Origin: Ancylobacter moscoviensis
GTDB lineage: Bacteria > Pseudomonadota > Alphaproteobacteria > Rhizobiales > Xanthobacteraceae
Direction of reading: 5' to 3'
DNA: 64,000 nt
Assembly (NCBI RefSeq): GCF_007559435.1
Contig: NZ_VMBP01000001.1
Coordinates: 62,001 to 126,000 of the forward strand
Positions 11,925-21,770 of this stretch are shown one piece after another. How positions within the stretch are numbered: the first letter of the stretch is position 1; every line of letters begins with the position of its first letter. Both the position numbers and the translations under genes were made by a program. The notes below the pieces were generated by a model. It saw only the letters and a program-made list of their open reading frames with translations. It was not told the DNA's origin and did not search any database.

Positions 11925-12323
11925 TCACACCGGCTTGTGGCAGACCGCTTCGATGTTGTGCCCGTCGGGATCGAGCACGAAGGCGGCATAGTAATCCGGG
12001 TGATAGTGCGGGCGCAGCCCCGGCGGCCCGTTATCCCGCGCGCCGGCCGCCAGCGCCGCCGCGTGGAACGCATCGACGCTCGCCCGGTCCAGCGCGGCGA
12101 AGCACACATGCAGGTGCCCGTCACCGGTCGCCGCCAGCGCGCCGCCCGAGCCGATCCAGAAGAACGGCTTGCCGTTCACGCCGAAGCCGGCATGCGCCGC
12201 GCTGCCGGTCTCCTTCGCCGTCACCTCCATCACCACGTCGATGCCGAGCGGAGCGAGGGCGGCGCGGTAGAAGGCGCGCGAGCGTTCGAAATCCGCGACG
12301 GGGAAACCGACATGGTCGAGCAT
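11925..12323 (-). CDS. VOC (glyoxalase/bleomycin-resistance) family protein
   Basis: A 132-residue single-module VOC metalloenzyme-like protein. It begins MLDHVGFPVADFERSRAFYRAAL and ends FVLDPDGHNIEAVCH, containing the typical first His and the final metal-binding Glu in DPDGHNIE. The central strand HLHVCFAALDRASVDAFHAAALAAG is also typical. The substrate is unknown; such proteins include glyoxalases, dioxygenases and resistance proteins. It lies 9 nt after rlmN on the same strand and its stop overlaps a possible GTG start of the next gene. Confidence 0.88.
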   Translation of the reverse strand: MLDHVGFPVADFERSRAFYRAALAPLGIDVVMEVTAKETGSAAHAGFGVNGKPFFWIGSGGALAATGDGHLHVCFAALDRASVDAFHAAALAAGARDNGPPGLRPHYHPDYYAAFVLDPDGHNIEAVCHKPV

Positions 12324-12332
12324 CGCCGTCCC

Positions 12333-13580
12333 CTATTCGGCCGATGCCGCCATGGCGCGAAGCGCCAGGCGCTCGCGGGCGGAGAGCTTCTCGGTCTCGC
12401 TCTTGAGCTGGCCACAGGCGGCGAGGATGTCGCGCCCGCGCGGCGTGCGCACCGGGCTCGAATAGCCGGCGCGGAACACGATGTCGGAGAACTGCTCGAT
12501 GGTCTCCCAGTCCGAGCACTCGTATTTCGTGCCCGGCCACGGGTTGAACGGGATCAGGTTGATCTTCGCCGGTATGCCGGCGAGCAGCTTCACCAGCGCC
12601 TTGGCGTCGGCCGGGCTGTCGTTCACGCCCTTGAGCATGACGTATTCGAAGGTGATGCGCTTGGCGTTCGACGCCGCCGGGTAGTTGCGGCAGGCGTCGA
12701 GCAGCTCTCTCAGCGGATACTTCTTGTTGATCGGCACCAGCACGTCGCGCAGGTCGTCGCGCACCGCGTGCAGCGAGATGGCGAGCATCGGCCCGACCTC
12801 GCGCCCGAGCTTCTCGATCTCCGGCACCACGCCCGAGGTGGAGACGGTAATGCGACGCTTGCCGATGCCGAGCCCCTCGCCATCCGCCAGCACTTCGATG
12901 GCCTTGGCCACCGAGTCGTAGGCGTAGAGCGGCTCGCCCATGCCCATGAACACGATGTTGGTGACGAGCCGGTCACCCTCGGTCGGCAGGCCGGGGCCGA
13001 CGGCGCGCTCCATGCCGGGATAATCGCCCAGGCGATCCCGCGCCACCATCACCTGCGCCACGATCTCGGCGGCGGAAAGGTTGCGCACGAGGCGCTGCGT
13101 GCCCGTATGGCAGAACGAACAGTTGAGCGTGCAGCCGACCTGAGAGGAGACGCACAGCGTGCCGCGGTCGCTCTCGGGGATGTAGACCATCTCGACGTCG
13201 TGCGGCTTGTCGCCGGCGATGTCCGGCGGCAGGCGCAGCAGCCATTTGCGGGTGCCGTCGTTCGACACCTGCTCGACCACCACCTCCGGGCGATCGAGGG
13301 TGAACGCACCCGCGAGCTTCTCCCGCAGGCCCTTGCCCACATTGGTCATGGCGTCGAAGGAGGCGACGCCGCGCAGGTAGATCCAGTGCCAGAGCTGTGC
13401 AACGCGCATGCGACGCTCGCGCTCAGGCACGCCGATCGCCGCCAGCGCCTCGGCGAGGCCCGCGCGGTCGAGCCCGGCGAGCGAACGCCTCACTGGCGTG
13501 CGCGTCGTGTCCGGGCGGTGCGCTTCGACGGCGGCACCCGCCCCGGCGGCGGTGGCCGCAGTGGTATCGATCAGGTTCAT
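12333..13580 (-). CDS. rlmN: Dual-specificity 23S rRNA/tRNA adenine-C2 methyltransferase RlmN
   Basis: A radical-SAM enzyme that methylates A2503 of 23S rRNA and A37 of some tRNAs. The 415-residue protein has the cluster motif CTLNCSFC (Cys150, Cys154, Cys157). The methyl-carrier region [12 protein letters not shown], the conserved STSGVVPEI and the C-terminal catalytic cysteine in [19 protein letters not shown] are also present. About 30 residues at the N-terminus are low-complexity and probably family-variable. ATG 13580 is the only reasonable start in frame before the homology begins. Confidence 0.96.
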   Translation of the reverse strand: MNLIDTTAATAAGAGAAVEAHRPDTTRTPVRRSLAGLDRAGLAEALAAIGVPERERRMRVAQLWHWIYLRGVASFDAMTNVGKGLREKLAGAFTLDRPEVVVEQVSNDGTRKWLLRLPPDIAGDKPHDVEMVYIPESDRGTLCVSSQVGCTLNCSFCHTGTQRLVRNLSAAEIVAQVMVARDRLGDYPGMERAVGPGLPTEGDRLVTNIVFMGMGEPLYAYDSVAKAIEVLADGEGLGIGKRRITVSTSGVVPEIEKLGREVGPMLAISLHAVRDDLRDVLVPINKKYPLRELLDACRNYPAASNAKRITFEYVMLKGVNDSPADAKALVKLLAGIPAKINLIPFNPWPGTKYECSDWETIEQFSDIVFRAGYSSPVRTPRGRDILAACGQLKSETEKLSARERLALRAMAASAE

Positions 13581-13662
13581 CGCTTTATCGAGGATATGTG
13601 TTTACGCGCCTCATAGCACAGAGCGGCGGGCGAGGCGAATGCCGGCTCCGCGCCCTGCCTCT

Positions 13663-14445
13663 TCACTTCAGCGGCACCCAGATGTCGATGACGAGATCGT
13701 CCGGCGAGGTCGTGCGCGGGTCGGAGCGGTATTCCTCGATATAGAGATCCTGCGCCTCCAGATCCTTGGCGTCGAGCAGGTTGGCGATCTGCTCATAGGT
13801 CGGGTCCATCGCGTCATAGGGGCCGCGATGGGTGAAGCGTAGCGCCTTGCCGGCCGGCGAGGCGGAGAAGACGACCTCGTTCTGCGGCTTGTCCGTCGTC
13901 GCTCCCTCGAAGGGCACCGCCGCCTCGAAATCGAAGCCCAGATCGTCCGTCGACGTGTAGATGATGAAGGGCGCGCCGTTCGGCTTCAGCTTCAGCCGCG
14001 CGATCTCGGCGTCGATCTGCTTGAGCGTGGCGACGATGGTGGCGAAGGCCTCGTCCCAGCTCGCATGCGCCTTCTTCATCAGCACAGGGACCGGCTTCAG
14101 CTCCGCCTCGTCGCCGAATCCGTCCGGCCGCTTGAGCGGATCGGTGGCGGGGGCGATCGACTGGGTATCGACGGCCTTCGGATCGACCACCGGGGGCGCC
14201 ACCATATCGTCATCGTCGAGCGGCGCCGGATCGGCCGGTGCGCCGGCCGGCGGCGTGGTCGGGGCATCGGCCGGAGGGGATTCTGACGCAGCAGCAGGCG
14301 GGTTCGCGGCCGGCGGAGTTGCAGCAGGCGGTTCGGCGGGCGCCGTCTGCGCCAGAACCGGCGCCGGCACCGAAAAGGCCGCGAGCAGGAACAGCACACA
14401 CAGCCGTCGCAGGAGGACGCGAGCGGTCGAGATCTCGAATGTCAT
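13663..14445 (-). CDS. Secreted proline-rich protein with GyrI-like (AraC effector-binding) domain
   Basis: A 260-residue protein from ATG 14445 with a signal peptide (LCVLFLLAAFSVPAPVLAQ). A long Ala/Pro-rich linker follows (about residues 33-85). The C-terminal domain resembles the bacterial effector-binding GyrI/SRPBCC-type fold: PVLMKKAHASWDEAFATIVATLKQID, FIIYTSTDDLGFDFEAAVPF, FTHRGPYDAMDPTYEQIANLL and LYIEEYRSDP. A soluble ligand-binding domain tethered outside the cytoplasm is unusual but known in this order. The ligand is unknown. An upstream in-frame start at 14499 would add 18 residues and is less likely. Confidence 0.75.
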   Translation of the reverse strand: MTFEISTARVLLRRLCVLFLLAAFSVPAPVLAQTAPAEPPAATPPAANPPAAASESPPADAPTTPPAGAPADPAPLDDDDMVAPPVVDPKAVDTQSIAPATDPLKRPDGFGDEAELKPVPVLMKKAHASWDEAFATIVATLKQIDAEIARLKLKPNGAPFIIYTSTDDLGFDFEAAVPFEGATTDKPQNEVVFSASPAGKALRFTHRGPYDAMDPTYEQIANLLDAKDLEAQDLYIEEYRSDPRTTSPDDLVIDIWVPLK

Positions 14446-14649
14446 CGGTTCACCAGCGCGGGCGCGAGTCGGGTATTGGCGCGGGTCGAGTACTAGCATT
14501 GTCCGCCCCCGCCCGCGACGGCCCGCGCCTCACCCCGGGAATGGACCGAGTTTGGCCATCGAGTCTGGCCAATCCTTGGCGCTTCGCCATATAAGGACGG
14601 CAACCCTGTCCCAACCCCCGTCCCACGGTCGGAAGCCGCGAACCGGATC

Positions 14650-15549
14650 ATGGCAGCGCTGGAAAACCGCCCCTTCGTGAAGATGAACGGCCTCGGCAAC
14701 GAGATCGTCGTGCTGGACCTGCGCGACGCCCCGCTCGCCGTGCCGGCGGAGGAAGCACGCGCCTTGGCCCGTCCGCAGGCCCTGCCCTTCGACCAGATCA
14801 TGGCGCTCTATCCGCCGCGGAGCGAAGGCACGGCCGCTTTCGTGCGTATCATCAACGCCGACGGGTCGGAAGCCGGCGCCTGCGGCAACGGCACGCGCTG
14901 CATCGCCCTCTATGAGGCCGGCCGCACCGGCGAACACCACATCGTGTTCGAAAGCGTGGCGGGCCTTCTCGACTGCACGGTCTCGGCCACTCGCGCGGCC
15001 TCCGGAGCGACGGCCGCCGTCACCGCGGATATGGGCGTGCCGCATTTCGGCTGGCGCGACATCCCGCTGGCCGGCCCCGTCGCCGACACCCGCGCCATCG
15101 AGCTGCAGGCGGGCCCGGCCGACGCGCCGGTGTTGCGTGCCCCCTCGGTCGTCAATGTCGGCAACCCGCACGCCATCTTCTGGGTGGAGGACGTCACCAG
15201 CGTCGATCTCGGCCGCTACGGGCCGGAACTGGAGCATCACCCGGTCTTCCCGGAGCGGGCCAATATCTCCGCCGCGCAGATCGTCTCGCCCCAGCACATC
15301 GTGCTCAAGGTGTGGGAACGCGGTGCGGGCCTCACGCGCGCCTGCGGCTCGGCCGCCTGCGCCGCCGCCGTGGCCGCCGCCCGCAACGGCCTCACCGGCC
15401 GGCGCGTCACCGTCACCCTGCCCGGCGGCGATCTCGTCATCGACTGGCGCGAGAGCGACGACCACATCCTCATGACCGGTCCGGCCGAGTTCGAGTTCGA
15501 GGGCCGGCTCACGGCCGCCATGCTCGGCGCGCCGACCGGCGTCGCCTGA
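14650..15549 (+). CDS. dapF: Diaminopimelate epimerase
   Basis: The enzyme converts LL- to meso-diaminopimelate for lysine and peptidoglycan synthesis. The 299-residue protein has both catalytic cysteines, one in ACGNGTRC and one in [23 protein letters not shown] at the N-terminus and [14 protein letters not shown] in the middle are family signatures. It opens a plus-strand run with mtaB 3 nt downstream, then ftsY and yciB, which together look like one operon. ATG 14650 is chosen because [18 protein letters not shown] gives the family N-terminus. Confidence 0.96.
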   Translation: MAALENRPFVKMNGLGNEIVVLDLRDAPLAVPAEEARALARPQALPFDQIMALYPPRSEGTAAFVRIINADGSEAGACGNGTRCIALYEAGRTGEHHIVFESVAGLLDCTVSATRAASGATAAVTADMGVPHFGWRDIPLAGPVADTRAIELQAGPADAPVLRAPSVVNVGNPHAIFWVEDVTSVDLGRYGPELEHHPVFPERANISAAQIVSPQHIVLKVWERGAGLTRACGSAACAAAVAAARNGLTGRRVTVTLPGGDLVIDWRESDDHILMTGPAEFEFEGRLTAAMLGAPTGVA

Positions 15550-15552
15550 CCC

Positions 15553-16839
15553 ATGCCCGATTCCCGCTCCGTGGAGGTCGTGACCTTCGGCTGCCGGCTG
15601 AACGCGCTCGATTCGGCGACGGCGAAGGCCATGGCCGCCGCCGCCGGGCTGGAGCGCACCGTGGTCGTCAACACCTGCGCGGTCACCGCCGAGGCGGTTA
15701 AGCAGGCGCGTCAGGCGATCCGCCGCCTCAAGCGCGAGGATCCCGCGCGCCGCATCGTCGTCACCGGCTGCGCCGCCCAGACAGAGCCGGCCGCCTTCGC
15801 CGGCATGGCGGAAGTCGACCGTGTGCTCGGCAATGCCGAGAAGCTGCGCCCGGCGAGCTGGACAGCCACCCGCACCGCCTTCGAGGCCGGCATCGGGCCT
15901 GACGGCAAGATCGCTGTCGGCGATATCATGAGCCTGCGCGAGACCGCGCCACATCTCCTCGACGGCCCGGCGGACACCATCGAGGGCCACACCCGCGCCT
16001 TCGTGCAGGTGCAGGATGGCTGCGATCACCGCTGCACCTTCTGCATCATTCCCTACGGCCGGGGGAATTCGCGCTCCGTGCCGATGGGAGCCGTGGTCGA
16101 GCGCGTGCGCGCCCTCGTCGGACAGGGCTCGAACGAGGTGGTGCTGACCGGCGTCGACCTCACCTCCTATGGCGGCGACCTGCCCGGCGCGACGCGGCTC
16201 GGCACGCTGGTGCTCACGCTGCTGCGCCATGTGCCGGAGCTGCGCCGCCTGCGGCTCTCCTCCATCGATTCCGTCGAGGCGGATGACGAGCTTCTGCGCG
16301 CCATCGCGGAGGAAGAGCGGCTGATGCCCCATCTGCATCTCTCCCTGCAGGCCGGCGACGATCTGATCCTCAAGCGCATGAAGCGCCGCCATCTGCGCCG
16401 CGACGCCATCGCCTTCTGCGAGGAGATCCGCCGCCGCCGCCCGGACATGGTGTTCGGCGCCGACATCATCGCCGGCTTCCCCACCGAGACCGAGGCGCAG
16501 TTCCGCGCCTCCCTGGACCTCGTGGACGATTGCGGGCTGACGCATCTGCACGTCTTTCCCTTCTCGCCGCGCACCGGCACGCCCGCCGCGCGCATGCCCC
16601 AGGTGGAGGGCGAGACGGTGAAGGAGCGCGCCCGCCGCCTGCGCGAGAAGGGCGCGGACGCCCTGCTGCGCCACCTCGCCGGCGAGATCGGCGGGCGCCG
16701 CGAGGTGCTCGCCGAGCGCGGCGGCATCGCCCGCACCCCCGGCTTCACACCCGTGCGCCTCGCCCGCCCGCTGGCCCCCGGCACCCTGACCCACATACGC
16801 ATCGCCGGCCATGACGGCGCGCGGCTGATCGCGGCATGA
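15553..16839 (+). CDS. mtaB: tRNA (N6-threonylcarbamoyladenosine37-C2)-methylthiotransferase MtaB
   Basis: A radical-SAM methylthiotransferase converting t6A37 to ms2t6A in tRNAs reading ANN codons. The N-terminal UPF0004 domain starts VVTFGCRLNALDS with the cysteines of the second cluster (GCRLN, NTCAVT, GCAAQ). The radical-SAM motif CDHRCTFCIIPYGRGNSRS and the conserved HLHLSLQAGDDLILKRMKRRH follow. At 428 residues it is of usual length. It begins 3 nt after dapF and its stop overlaps the ftsY start by 4 nt. Confidence 0.95.
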   Translation: MPDSRSVEVVTFGCRLNALDSATAKAMAAAAGLERTVVVNTCAVTAEAVKQARQAIRRLKREDPARRIVVTGCAAQTEPAAFAGMAEVDRVLGNAEKLRPASWTATRTAFEAGIGPDGKIAVGDIMSLRETAPHLLDGPADTIEGHTRAFVQVQDGCDHRCTFCIIPYGRGNSRSVPMGAVVERVRALVGQGSNEVVLTGVDLTSYGGDLPGATRLGTLVLTLLRHVPELRRLRLSSIDSVEADDELLRAIAEEERLMPHLHLSLQAGDDLILKRMKRRHLRRDAIAFCEEIRRRRPDMVFGADIIAGFPTETEAQFRASLDLVDDCGLTHLHVFPFSPRTGTPAARMPQVEGETVKERARRLREKGADALLRHLAGEIGGRREVLAERGGIARTPGFTPVRLARPLAPGTLTHIRIAGHDGARLIAA

Positions 16840-17786
16840 ACGACATGAACGACACCACCGTCTCCCGCCCCGGCTTCTGGAAGCGCCTGACGCAGGGCCT
16901 GACCCGCACCGCCTCCGGCCTCTCCTCGGGCATCACCGACCTCTTCACCAAGCGCAAGCTCGACGCGGACACGCTCGAGGACCTCGAGGACGTGCTCATC
17001 CGTGCCGATCTTGGCGTGGAGACGAGCACCCGCATCGCCGAGGCGGTCGGCAAGGGGCGCTACGACAAGAGCATCGAGCCTGACGAGGTGCGCGCGCTCG
17101 TCGCCGACGAGATCGAGGCGGTGCTCAGGCCCGTCGCCCATCCGCTGGTGTTCGCCGCCGACATCAAGCCCTTCGTACTGCTGATGGTCGGCGTCAACGG
17201 CTCGGGCAAGACCACCACCATCGGCAAGCTCGCCTCAACCCTGAAGGCACAGGGCAAGAAGGTCGTGCTCGCCGCCGGCGACACCTTCCGCGCCGCCGCC
17301 ATCGAACAGCTCAAGGTGTGGGCGGAGCGCACCGGCGCCTCCATCGTCGCCCGCGCACCGGGCGCGGATGCCGCCGGCGTTGCCTTCGACGGCCTGCAGC
17401 AGGCGCGCGCCGAGGGTGCGGACGTGCTCATCATCGACACCGCCGGCCGGTTGCAGAACCGCGCCGAACTGATGGCGGAACTCGAGAAGATCGTCCGCGT
17501 CATCAAGAAGCAGGATCCCACGGCGCCGCACGCGGTGGTGCTCACCCTCGACGCCACAGTGGGGCAGAACGCGCTTCAGCAGGTCGAGGCGTTCAAGCGG
17601 GTGGCGGGCGTCACCGGCCTCGTCATGACCAAGCTGGACGGAACCGCGCGCGGCGGCATCCTCGTCGCCATCGCCGCCCGGCATAGCCTGCCGGTGCATC
17701 TCATCGGCGTCGGCGAGGGCATCGACGACCTGCAACCTTTCGAGGCGCGCGACTTCGCCCGCGCCATCGTCGGACTGGAGGGCTGA
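16836..17786 (+). CDS. ftsY: Signal recognition particle receptor FtsY
   Basis: The SRP-receptor GTPase guides ribosomes making membrane proteins to the inner membrane. The 316-residue protein has the N domain with FWKRLTQGLTRTASGL, then the G domain: P-loop GVNGSGKTTTIGKLA, DTFRAAAIEQL, DTAGRLQNRAELM and TKLDGTARGGI. The acidic A domain seen in E. coli is nearly absent, as in many alphaproteobacteria. ATG 16836 overlaps the mtaB stop (ATGA); a second ATG 9 bases downstream is possible. Confidence 0.96.
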   Translation: MNDMNDTTVSRPGFWKRLTQGLTRTASGLSSGITDLFTKRKLDADTLEDLEDVLIRADLGVETSTRIAEAVGKGRYDKSIEPDEVRALVADEIEAVLRPVAHPLVFAADIKPFVLLMVGVNGSGKTTTIGKLASTLKAQGKKVVLAAGDTFRAAAIEQLKVWAERTGASIVARAPGADAAGVAFDGLQQARAEGADVLIIDTAGRLQNRAELMAELEKIVRVIKKQDPTAPHAVVLTLDATVGQNALQQVEAFKRVAGVTGLVMTKLDGTARGGILVAIAARHSLPVHLIGVGEGIDDLQPFEARDFARAIVGLEG

Positions 17787-17788
17787 CC

Positions 17789-18388
17789 ATGACCGACACC
17801 CCGTCCGAGACGCGCCTGCGCACCATGCATCCGCTGCTCAAATTCGCGCTGGAGCTGGGCCCGCTGGTGGTCTTCTTCATCGCCAACGGGCGCGGCGGCA
17901 TCTATGTCGCCACCGGCGCCTTCATGGTCGCCACCTTCGCGGCGCTGGCGGTGATGTGGATCGTGGCGCGCAAGATCGCGGTCATGCCGCTGGTGTCGGC
18001 CGGCGTGGTGCTGGTGTTCGGCACGCTCACCATCGTCCTGCAGGACGACCACTTCATCAAGATGAAGCCGACCATGGTCAACGCGCTGTTCGGCCTCGCT
18101 TTGCTCGGCGGCCTGTGGCTCCGCAAGCCGCTGCTGCCCTATGTGCTGGGCGACGTCTTCGTGCTGACCGATCAGGGCTGGCGCGAGCTGACCATACGCT
18201 GGGGCGTGTTCTTTCTCGTCATGGCGGTGCTCAACGAGGTCGTCTGGCGCACGGTGTCGACGGATATGTGGGTCGCCTTCAAGACCTTCGTCTATCTGCC
18301 GCTGACGCTGGTCTTCGCCATGGCGCAGGTGCCGCTGATGACCCGCCACGGCGTCGAGCCGCCGGCCGACAAGCCGGCGGACCGCTGA
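17789..18388 (+). CDS. yciB: Inner membrane septation protein YciB/IspZ
   Basis: A 199-residue polytopic membrane protein with five or six hydrophobic segments. Family landmarks include HPLLKFALELGPLVVFFIAN at the N-terminus, the charged motif KMKPTMVNALFG, and WGVFFLVMAVLNEVVWR. Its relatives are needed for normal septation in Shigella and affect envelope synthesis and membrane potential. It begins 2 nt after the ftsY stop and is the last gene of the dapF operon, convergent with the aldo/keto reductase. Confidence 0.93.
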   Translation: MTDTPSETRLRTMHPLLKFALELGPLVVFFIANGRGGIYVATGAFMVATFAALAVMWIVARKIAVMPLVSAGVVLVFGTLTIVLQDDHFIKMKPTMVNALFGLALLGGLWLRKPLLPYVLGDVFVLTDQGWRELTIRWGVFFLVMAVLNEVVWRTVSTDMWVAFKTFVYLPLTLVFAMAQVPLMTRHGVEPPADKPADR

Positions 18389-18395
18389 ACCGCCG

Positions 18396-19442
18396 TCAGG
18401 GGCAGGGATTGCCCCGCAGCTGGTGCACGGCGTCGATACGCTCCAGCACCTCGGGCGAGAGCGTGATGTCGGCGGCGGCGATATCGGTGACAAGCTGCTC
18501 CATGCTCGTCGCCCCGATGATCACCGAGGTGACGAAATCGCGCGACAGGCAGAAGGCGATGGCCATCTGCGAGGGATCGAGCCCCGCCTCGCGGGCGATG
18601 GCGAGGTAATCCTCGATCGCCGCCTCGGCGCCCGGCACCTGATAGCGGAAGGCCCGCTGGAACAGCGTGGTGCGCGCGCCCGGCGGCAGCACACCGTTTT
18701 GGTACTTGCCGGTCAGGTAGCCCTGCCCCAGCGGCGAATAGGCGAGCAGGCTCACCTTCTCGCGCAGACTGACCTCCGCCATCGCCGTATCATAGGTGCG
18801 GTTCAGCAGGTTGTAGGCGTTCTGCACGGAGGCCACGCGCGGCCCGCCCGTGTGCTCCGCCTCGGCCAGAAACTTCATGGTGCCCCAGGCGCTCTCGTTG
18901 GAGAGGCCGACATGGCGCACCTTGCCTTCCTGCACCAGTTCGCCGAAGGCGTCCAGCGTCTCGGCAATCGGCGTATCCTCGCCCGCCACCGTCTTCCAGC
19001 GGGTCGGGTTGGAGCCGAACTGCGGCACCGGCCGTCCGGGCCAGTGCAGCTGGTAGAGGTCGATATAGTCCGTCTGCAGCCGCTTCAGGCTCTTGTCGAC
19101 CGCCTCGCGGATCTGCCCGCGGGTCGGACGGGCGGGCGAGCCGTCATCGCGGAACCAGGTCATCTCGGACAGCCCGCACACCTTGGTGGCGAGGATCACC
19201 TTGTCGCGGTTGCCACGCGCCTTGAACCACGTGCCGATGACGCGCTCGGTGGAGCCCTGCGTCTCGGGCTTGGGCGGGATCGAATAGAGCTCGGCGGTAT
19301 CGATGAAGTTGATGCCGTGGTCGAGCGCGTAGTCGAGCTGCGCGTGTCCCTCGGCCTCAGTGTTCTGCTGGCCGAAGGTCATGGTGCCGAGACAGATGGA
19401 ACTGACCTCGAGGCCGGTGCGGCCGAGCGGGCGATACTGCAT
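18396..19442 (-). CDS. Aldo/keto reductase (Tas-like)
   Basis: An NADPH-dependent oxidoreductase of 348 residues from ATG 19442, starting MQYRPLGRTGLEVSSICLGTMTFG as in the Tas/YajO group. The catalytic tetrad can be placed as Asp in FIDTAELY, the nearby Tyr, Lys in VILATKVCG and His in YQLHWPG. The cofactor-binding end is YSPLGQGYLTGKYQNG with IIGATSMEQL. An upstream in-frame start at 19496 would add 18 residues not seen in the family. The physiological substrate is unknown. Confidence 0.9.
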   Translation of the reverse strand: MQYRPLGRTGLEVSSICLGTMTFGQQNTEAEGHAQLDYALDHGINFIDTAELYSIPPKPETQGSTERVIGTWFKARGNRDKVILATKVCGLSEMTWFRDDGSPARPTRGQIREAVDKSLKRLQTDYIDLYQLHWPGRPVPQFGSNPTRWKTVAGEDTPIAETLDAFGELVQEGKVRHVGLSNESAWGTMKFLAEAEHTGGPRVASVQNAYNLLNRTYDTAMAEVSLREKVSLLAYSPLGQGYLTGKYQNGVLPPGARTTLFQRAFRYQVPGAEAAIEDYLAIAREAGLDPSQMAIAFCLSRDFVTSVIIGATSMEQLVTDIAAADITLSPEVLERIDAVHQLRGNPCP

Positions 19443-19544
19443 GTCGATTGTCGGGGATTGGGACGCGGGGAGACCGAATGTTAGGCGGCCAGCCACCGGC
19501 CGGCAAGCCGTGCCGGTGGGTAAGCCGTTCCCGACGGCAGAAGC

Positions 19545-21584
19545 CTAGAGACCGCCCTCGGGACCGCGCAGGCGGCGCGAAATCTCCGCAAACACCTCCG
19601 TCATGGCCGGCTCCAGCAGCGTCCCGCCATAGCCCGACAGATGGTCGCGGTCCATGTAGAAGCTGCCGTTGCGGTCGCCCCACACATAGCGGCCGTCGCG
19701 CTTGAACACCTCGTCGAAGGACAGCACCCAGAGCTTCTCGCCCTTCAGCTGGCCGAAGATGCCCTGCACATAGGCCTGGCGGCCATCCTCCTCCTCGATG
19801 GTCGGCGAGGTCTGCCAGATCTCGGCCTCGAAGCGCTCCTCGGTAAGCGCCGTGCCGACCCCCAGCAGTGCCGCCTGCTGCAGGATCTTCTGCGGCAGCA
19901 CCAGCTGTTCCGGCATCTGGTCGACGACCACCACCGCCACGCCGAGGTCGAGATAGTCCTGAACCGTCTGCGGCAGCAGCGTCGCGAAGGTCTCCTGCGA
20001 GGAGGCGCGCGAGGGATAGTAGCTGTCGCCCTCGCGCGACAGCATGAAATGGTTGTCCTTGCCTATGGGGTAGAGCGTCCACCGGGCCGCCAGCACGACC
20101 ACGTCGAAGCCGCCCTTCTTCACCAGCTCCAGCTGGCGGCGCGCCAGTTCGGGGCAGACGCCGTCGTCGAACACGCCGCCGCGCACCGAGGCGCCGTTGA
20201 TCGGCGGGCAGCTTCCGAGCCCCATGCGGTAGACGGCGTTTTCCTTGCCGATCTCGGTGAAGGCCGGAAGGATCGTGTAGGAATGGCTGTCGCCGATGAT
20301 CAGGATCCGCAGCTTCGGATCCTTCGGCTCGAAGATCGGGCAAAGCTGGCCGCGCTCGTCGGCGTCCTGCAGGCTGCTGCCGGCATAGCACTTGTTGCCC
20401 AGCACGTTCGGCAGCACCGTCGCCAGAAGATAGGCCTGCCGGCTACCGAGCTCGGGATTGGCGAGGCGGCTCGGAATCCCCTGCGTGATGCTCGCATAGA
20501 GCCCGAAGGCGACGAAGGGCACCCCGGCGACAGCGCTGGCGGCGAACACCGCCCGCCGGCTCGGCATCAGAGGAATCGGTCGCCGGCGGAAGGGCTGCTC
20601 GACGAACCGCCAGCTGAGATAGGCGAGGACGAGCGACACCCCGGCCAGCGCCAGCATCAGCCAGGCGGGCGGTTCGCCCATGCTGCGGATGCGCGCGAAG
20701 GCGAAGAGCGGCTGGTGCCAGAGATAGGCGCTGTAGCTGATCAGCCCGATGCCGACGAAGACCCGCGCCGACAGTAGCCGGGCGACGAAGGTGCCCTTGT
20801 GCGCGAACAACAGGATCAGCGCCGTACCGACCACCGGAGCGAGCGCGTAGAGGCTCGGGAAAGGCGTGCTGCTGTCGTAATAGAGGATCGCGAACACGAT
20901 CAGCGCGAGGCCGGCGAGGCTGAGCACCTGGTTCGGCCGTGGGGCACGGCCGGAGGCGAGGAAGCCGCAGATCGATCCGGCGAGCAGTTCCCAGATCCGG
21001 AACTGGGGCAGGTAGAAATTCGCCCGCGGCGCGTAGCGCCAGCCCCATTCGGTGGCGAGCAGGCTGGCAACCGCCGTGGCCACCACCAGCCAGAACACCC
21101 TCCGGCGACCGAAGCGCCAGAGCACGGCCAGCGAGAGCGGAGCGAATAGATAGTACTGTTCCTCCACCGCGAGGCTCCAGGTGTGGAGCAGCGGCTTGAG
21201 CTCGGCAGCGGCGGCGAAATAGCCCCCCTCCTCGCGCCAGAACAGGAAGTTCGAGACGAAGAACACCACCGCCACGAGGCTGCGGCCGAAGTCGCGCAGT
21301 TGCTCGGGAATCATCCAGAGCCAGGCGAAAGGCACGCAGGCAGCCATGACGAGAAACAGCGCGGGAAGAATACGCCGCGCCCGCCGTTCGTAGAATTTCT
21401 CGATGGAGAACGTGCCACCCTCGATCTCGGCCAGTAATATGGCCGTAATCAGGTAGCCACTAATAACAAAAAAAACGTCAACGCCGACGAATCCGCCGCC
21501 GAAAACGCTAAATCCCGCATGAAACAGAATAACGGGAACGACAGCGACGGCCCGCAACCCGTCGATCTCGCTTCTATACTTCAT
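19545..21584 (-). CDS. OafA/OatA-type membrane O-acyltransferase fused to SGNH domain
   Basis: A 679-residue two-part enzyme. The N-terminal 380 residues are an acyltransferase-3 membrane domain with about ten hydrophobic segments. It starts YRSEIDGLRAVAVVPVILFHAG with the conserved R(x)10H-type catalytic motif. The C-terminal part is a periplasmic SGNH domain with ILIIGDSHSYTI (catalytic Ser) and DRDHLSGYGG (Asp/His). Such fusions transfer acetyl or other acyl groups from the cytoplasm to lipopolysaccharide, exopolysaccharide or peptidoglycan. ATG 21584 has a TGAGGT ribosome site. The glycan target is unknown. Confidence 0.93.
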   Translation of the reverse strand: MKYRSEIDGLRAVAVVPVILFHAGFSVFGGGFVGVDVFFVISGYLITAILLAEIEGGTFSIEKFYERRARRILPALFLVMAACVPFAWLWMIPEQLRDFGRSLVAVVFFVSNFLFWREEGGYFAAAAELKPLLHTWSLAVEEQYYLFAPLSLAVLWRFGRRRVFWLVVATAVASLLATEWGWRYAPRANFYLPQFRIWELLAGSICGFLASGRAPRPNQVLSLAGLALIVFAILYYDSSTPFPSLYALAPVVGTALILLFAHKGTFVARLLSARVFVGIGLISYSAYLWHQPLFAFARIRSMGEPPAWLMLALAGVSLVLAYLSWRFVEQPFRRRPIPLMPSRRAVFAASAVAGVPFVAFGLYASITQGIPSRLANPELGSRQAYLLATVLPNVLGNKCYAGSSLQDADERGQLCPIFEPKDPKLRILIIGDSHSYTILPAFTEIGKENAVYRMGLGSCPPINGASVRGGVFDDGVCPELARRQLELVKKGGFDVVVLAARWTLYPIGKDNHFMLSREGDSYYPSRASSQETFATLLPQTVQDYLDLGVAVVVVDQMPEQLVLPQKILQQAALLGVGTALTEERFEAEIWQTSPTIEEEDGRQAYVQGIFGQLKGEKLWVLSFDEVFKRDGRYVWGDRNGSFYMDRDHLSGYGGTLLEPAMTEVFAEISRRLRGPEGGL

Positions 21585-21770
21585 ATTACCTCAGGTTAGG
21601 CAATAAGCACGTCAAACAATTTGGAACTGCCCCAATGTGTCAATAGCGCAACCGTCCGCGCGCGTCGAGAGCCATGCTCGCGCCGCGTCGATGCCACATT
21701 GTCGCCGCTTTGCGACAGCCGGCCGCTCGCCGGACGATGGTCGGACCCGAGAAGCGGATATGAACGGCAA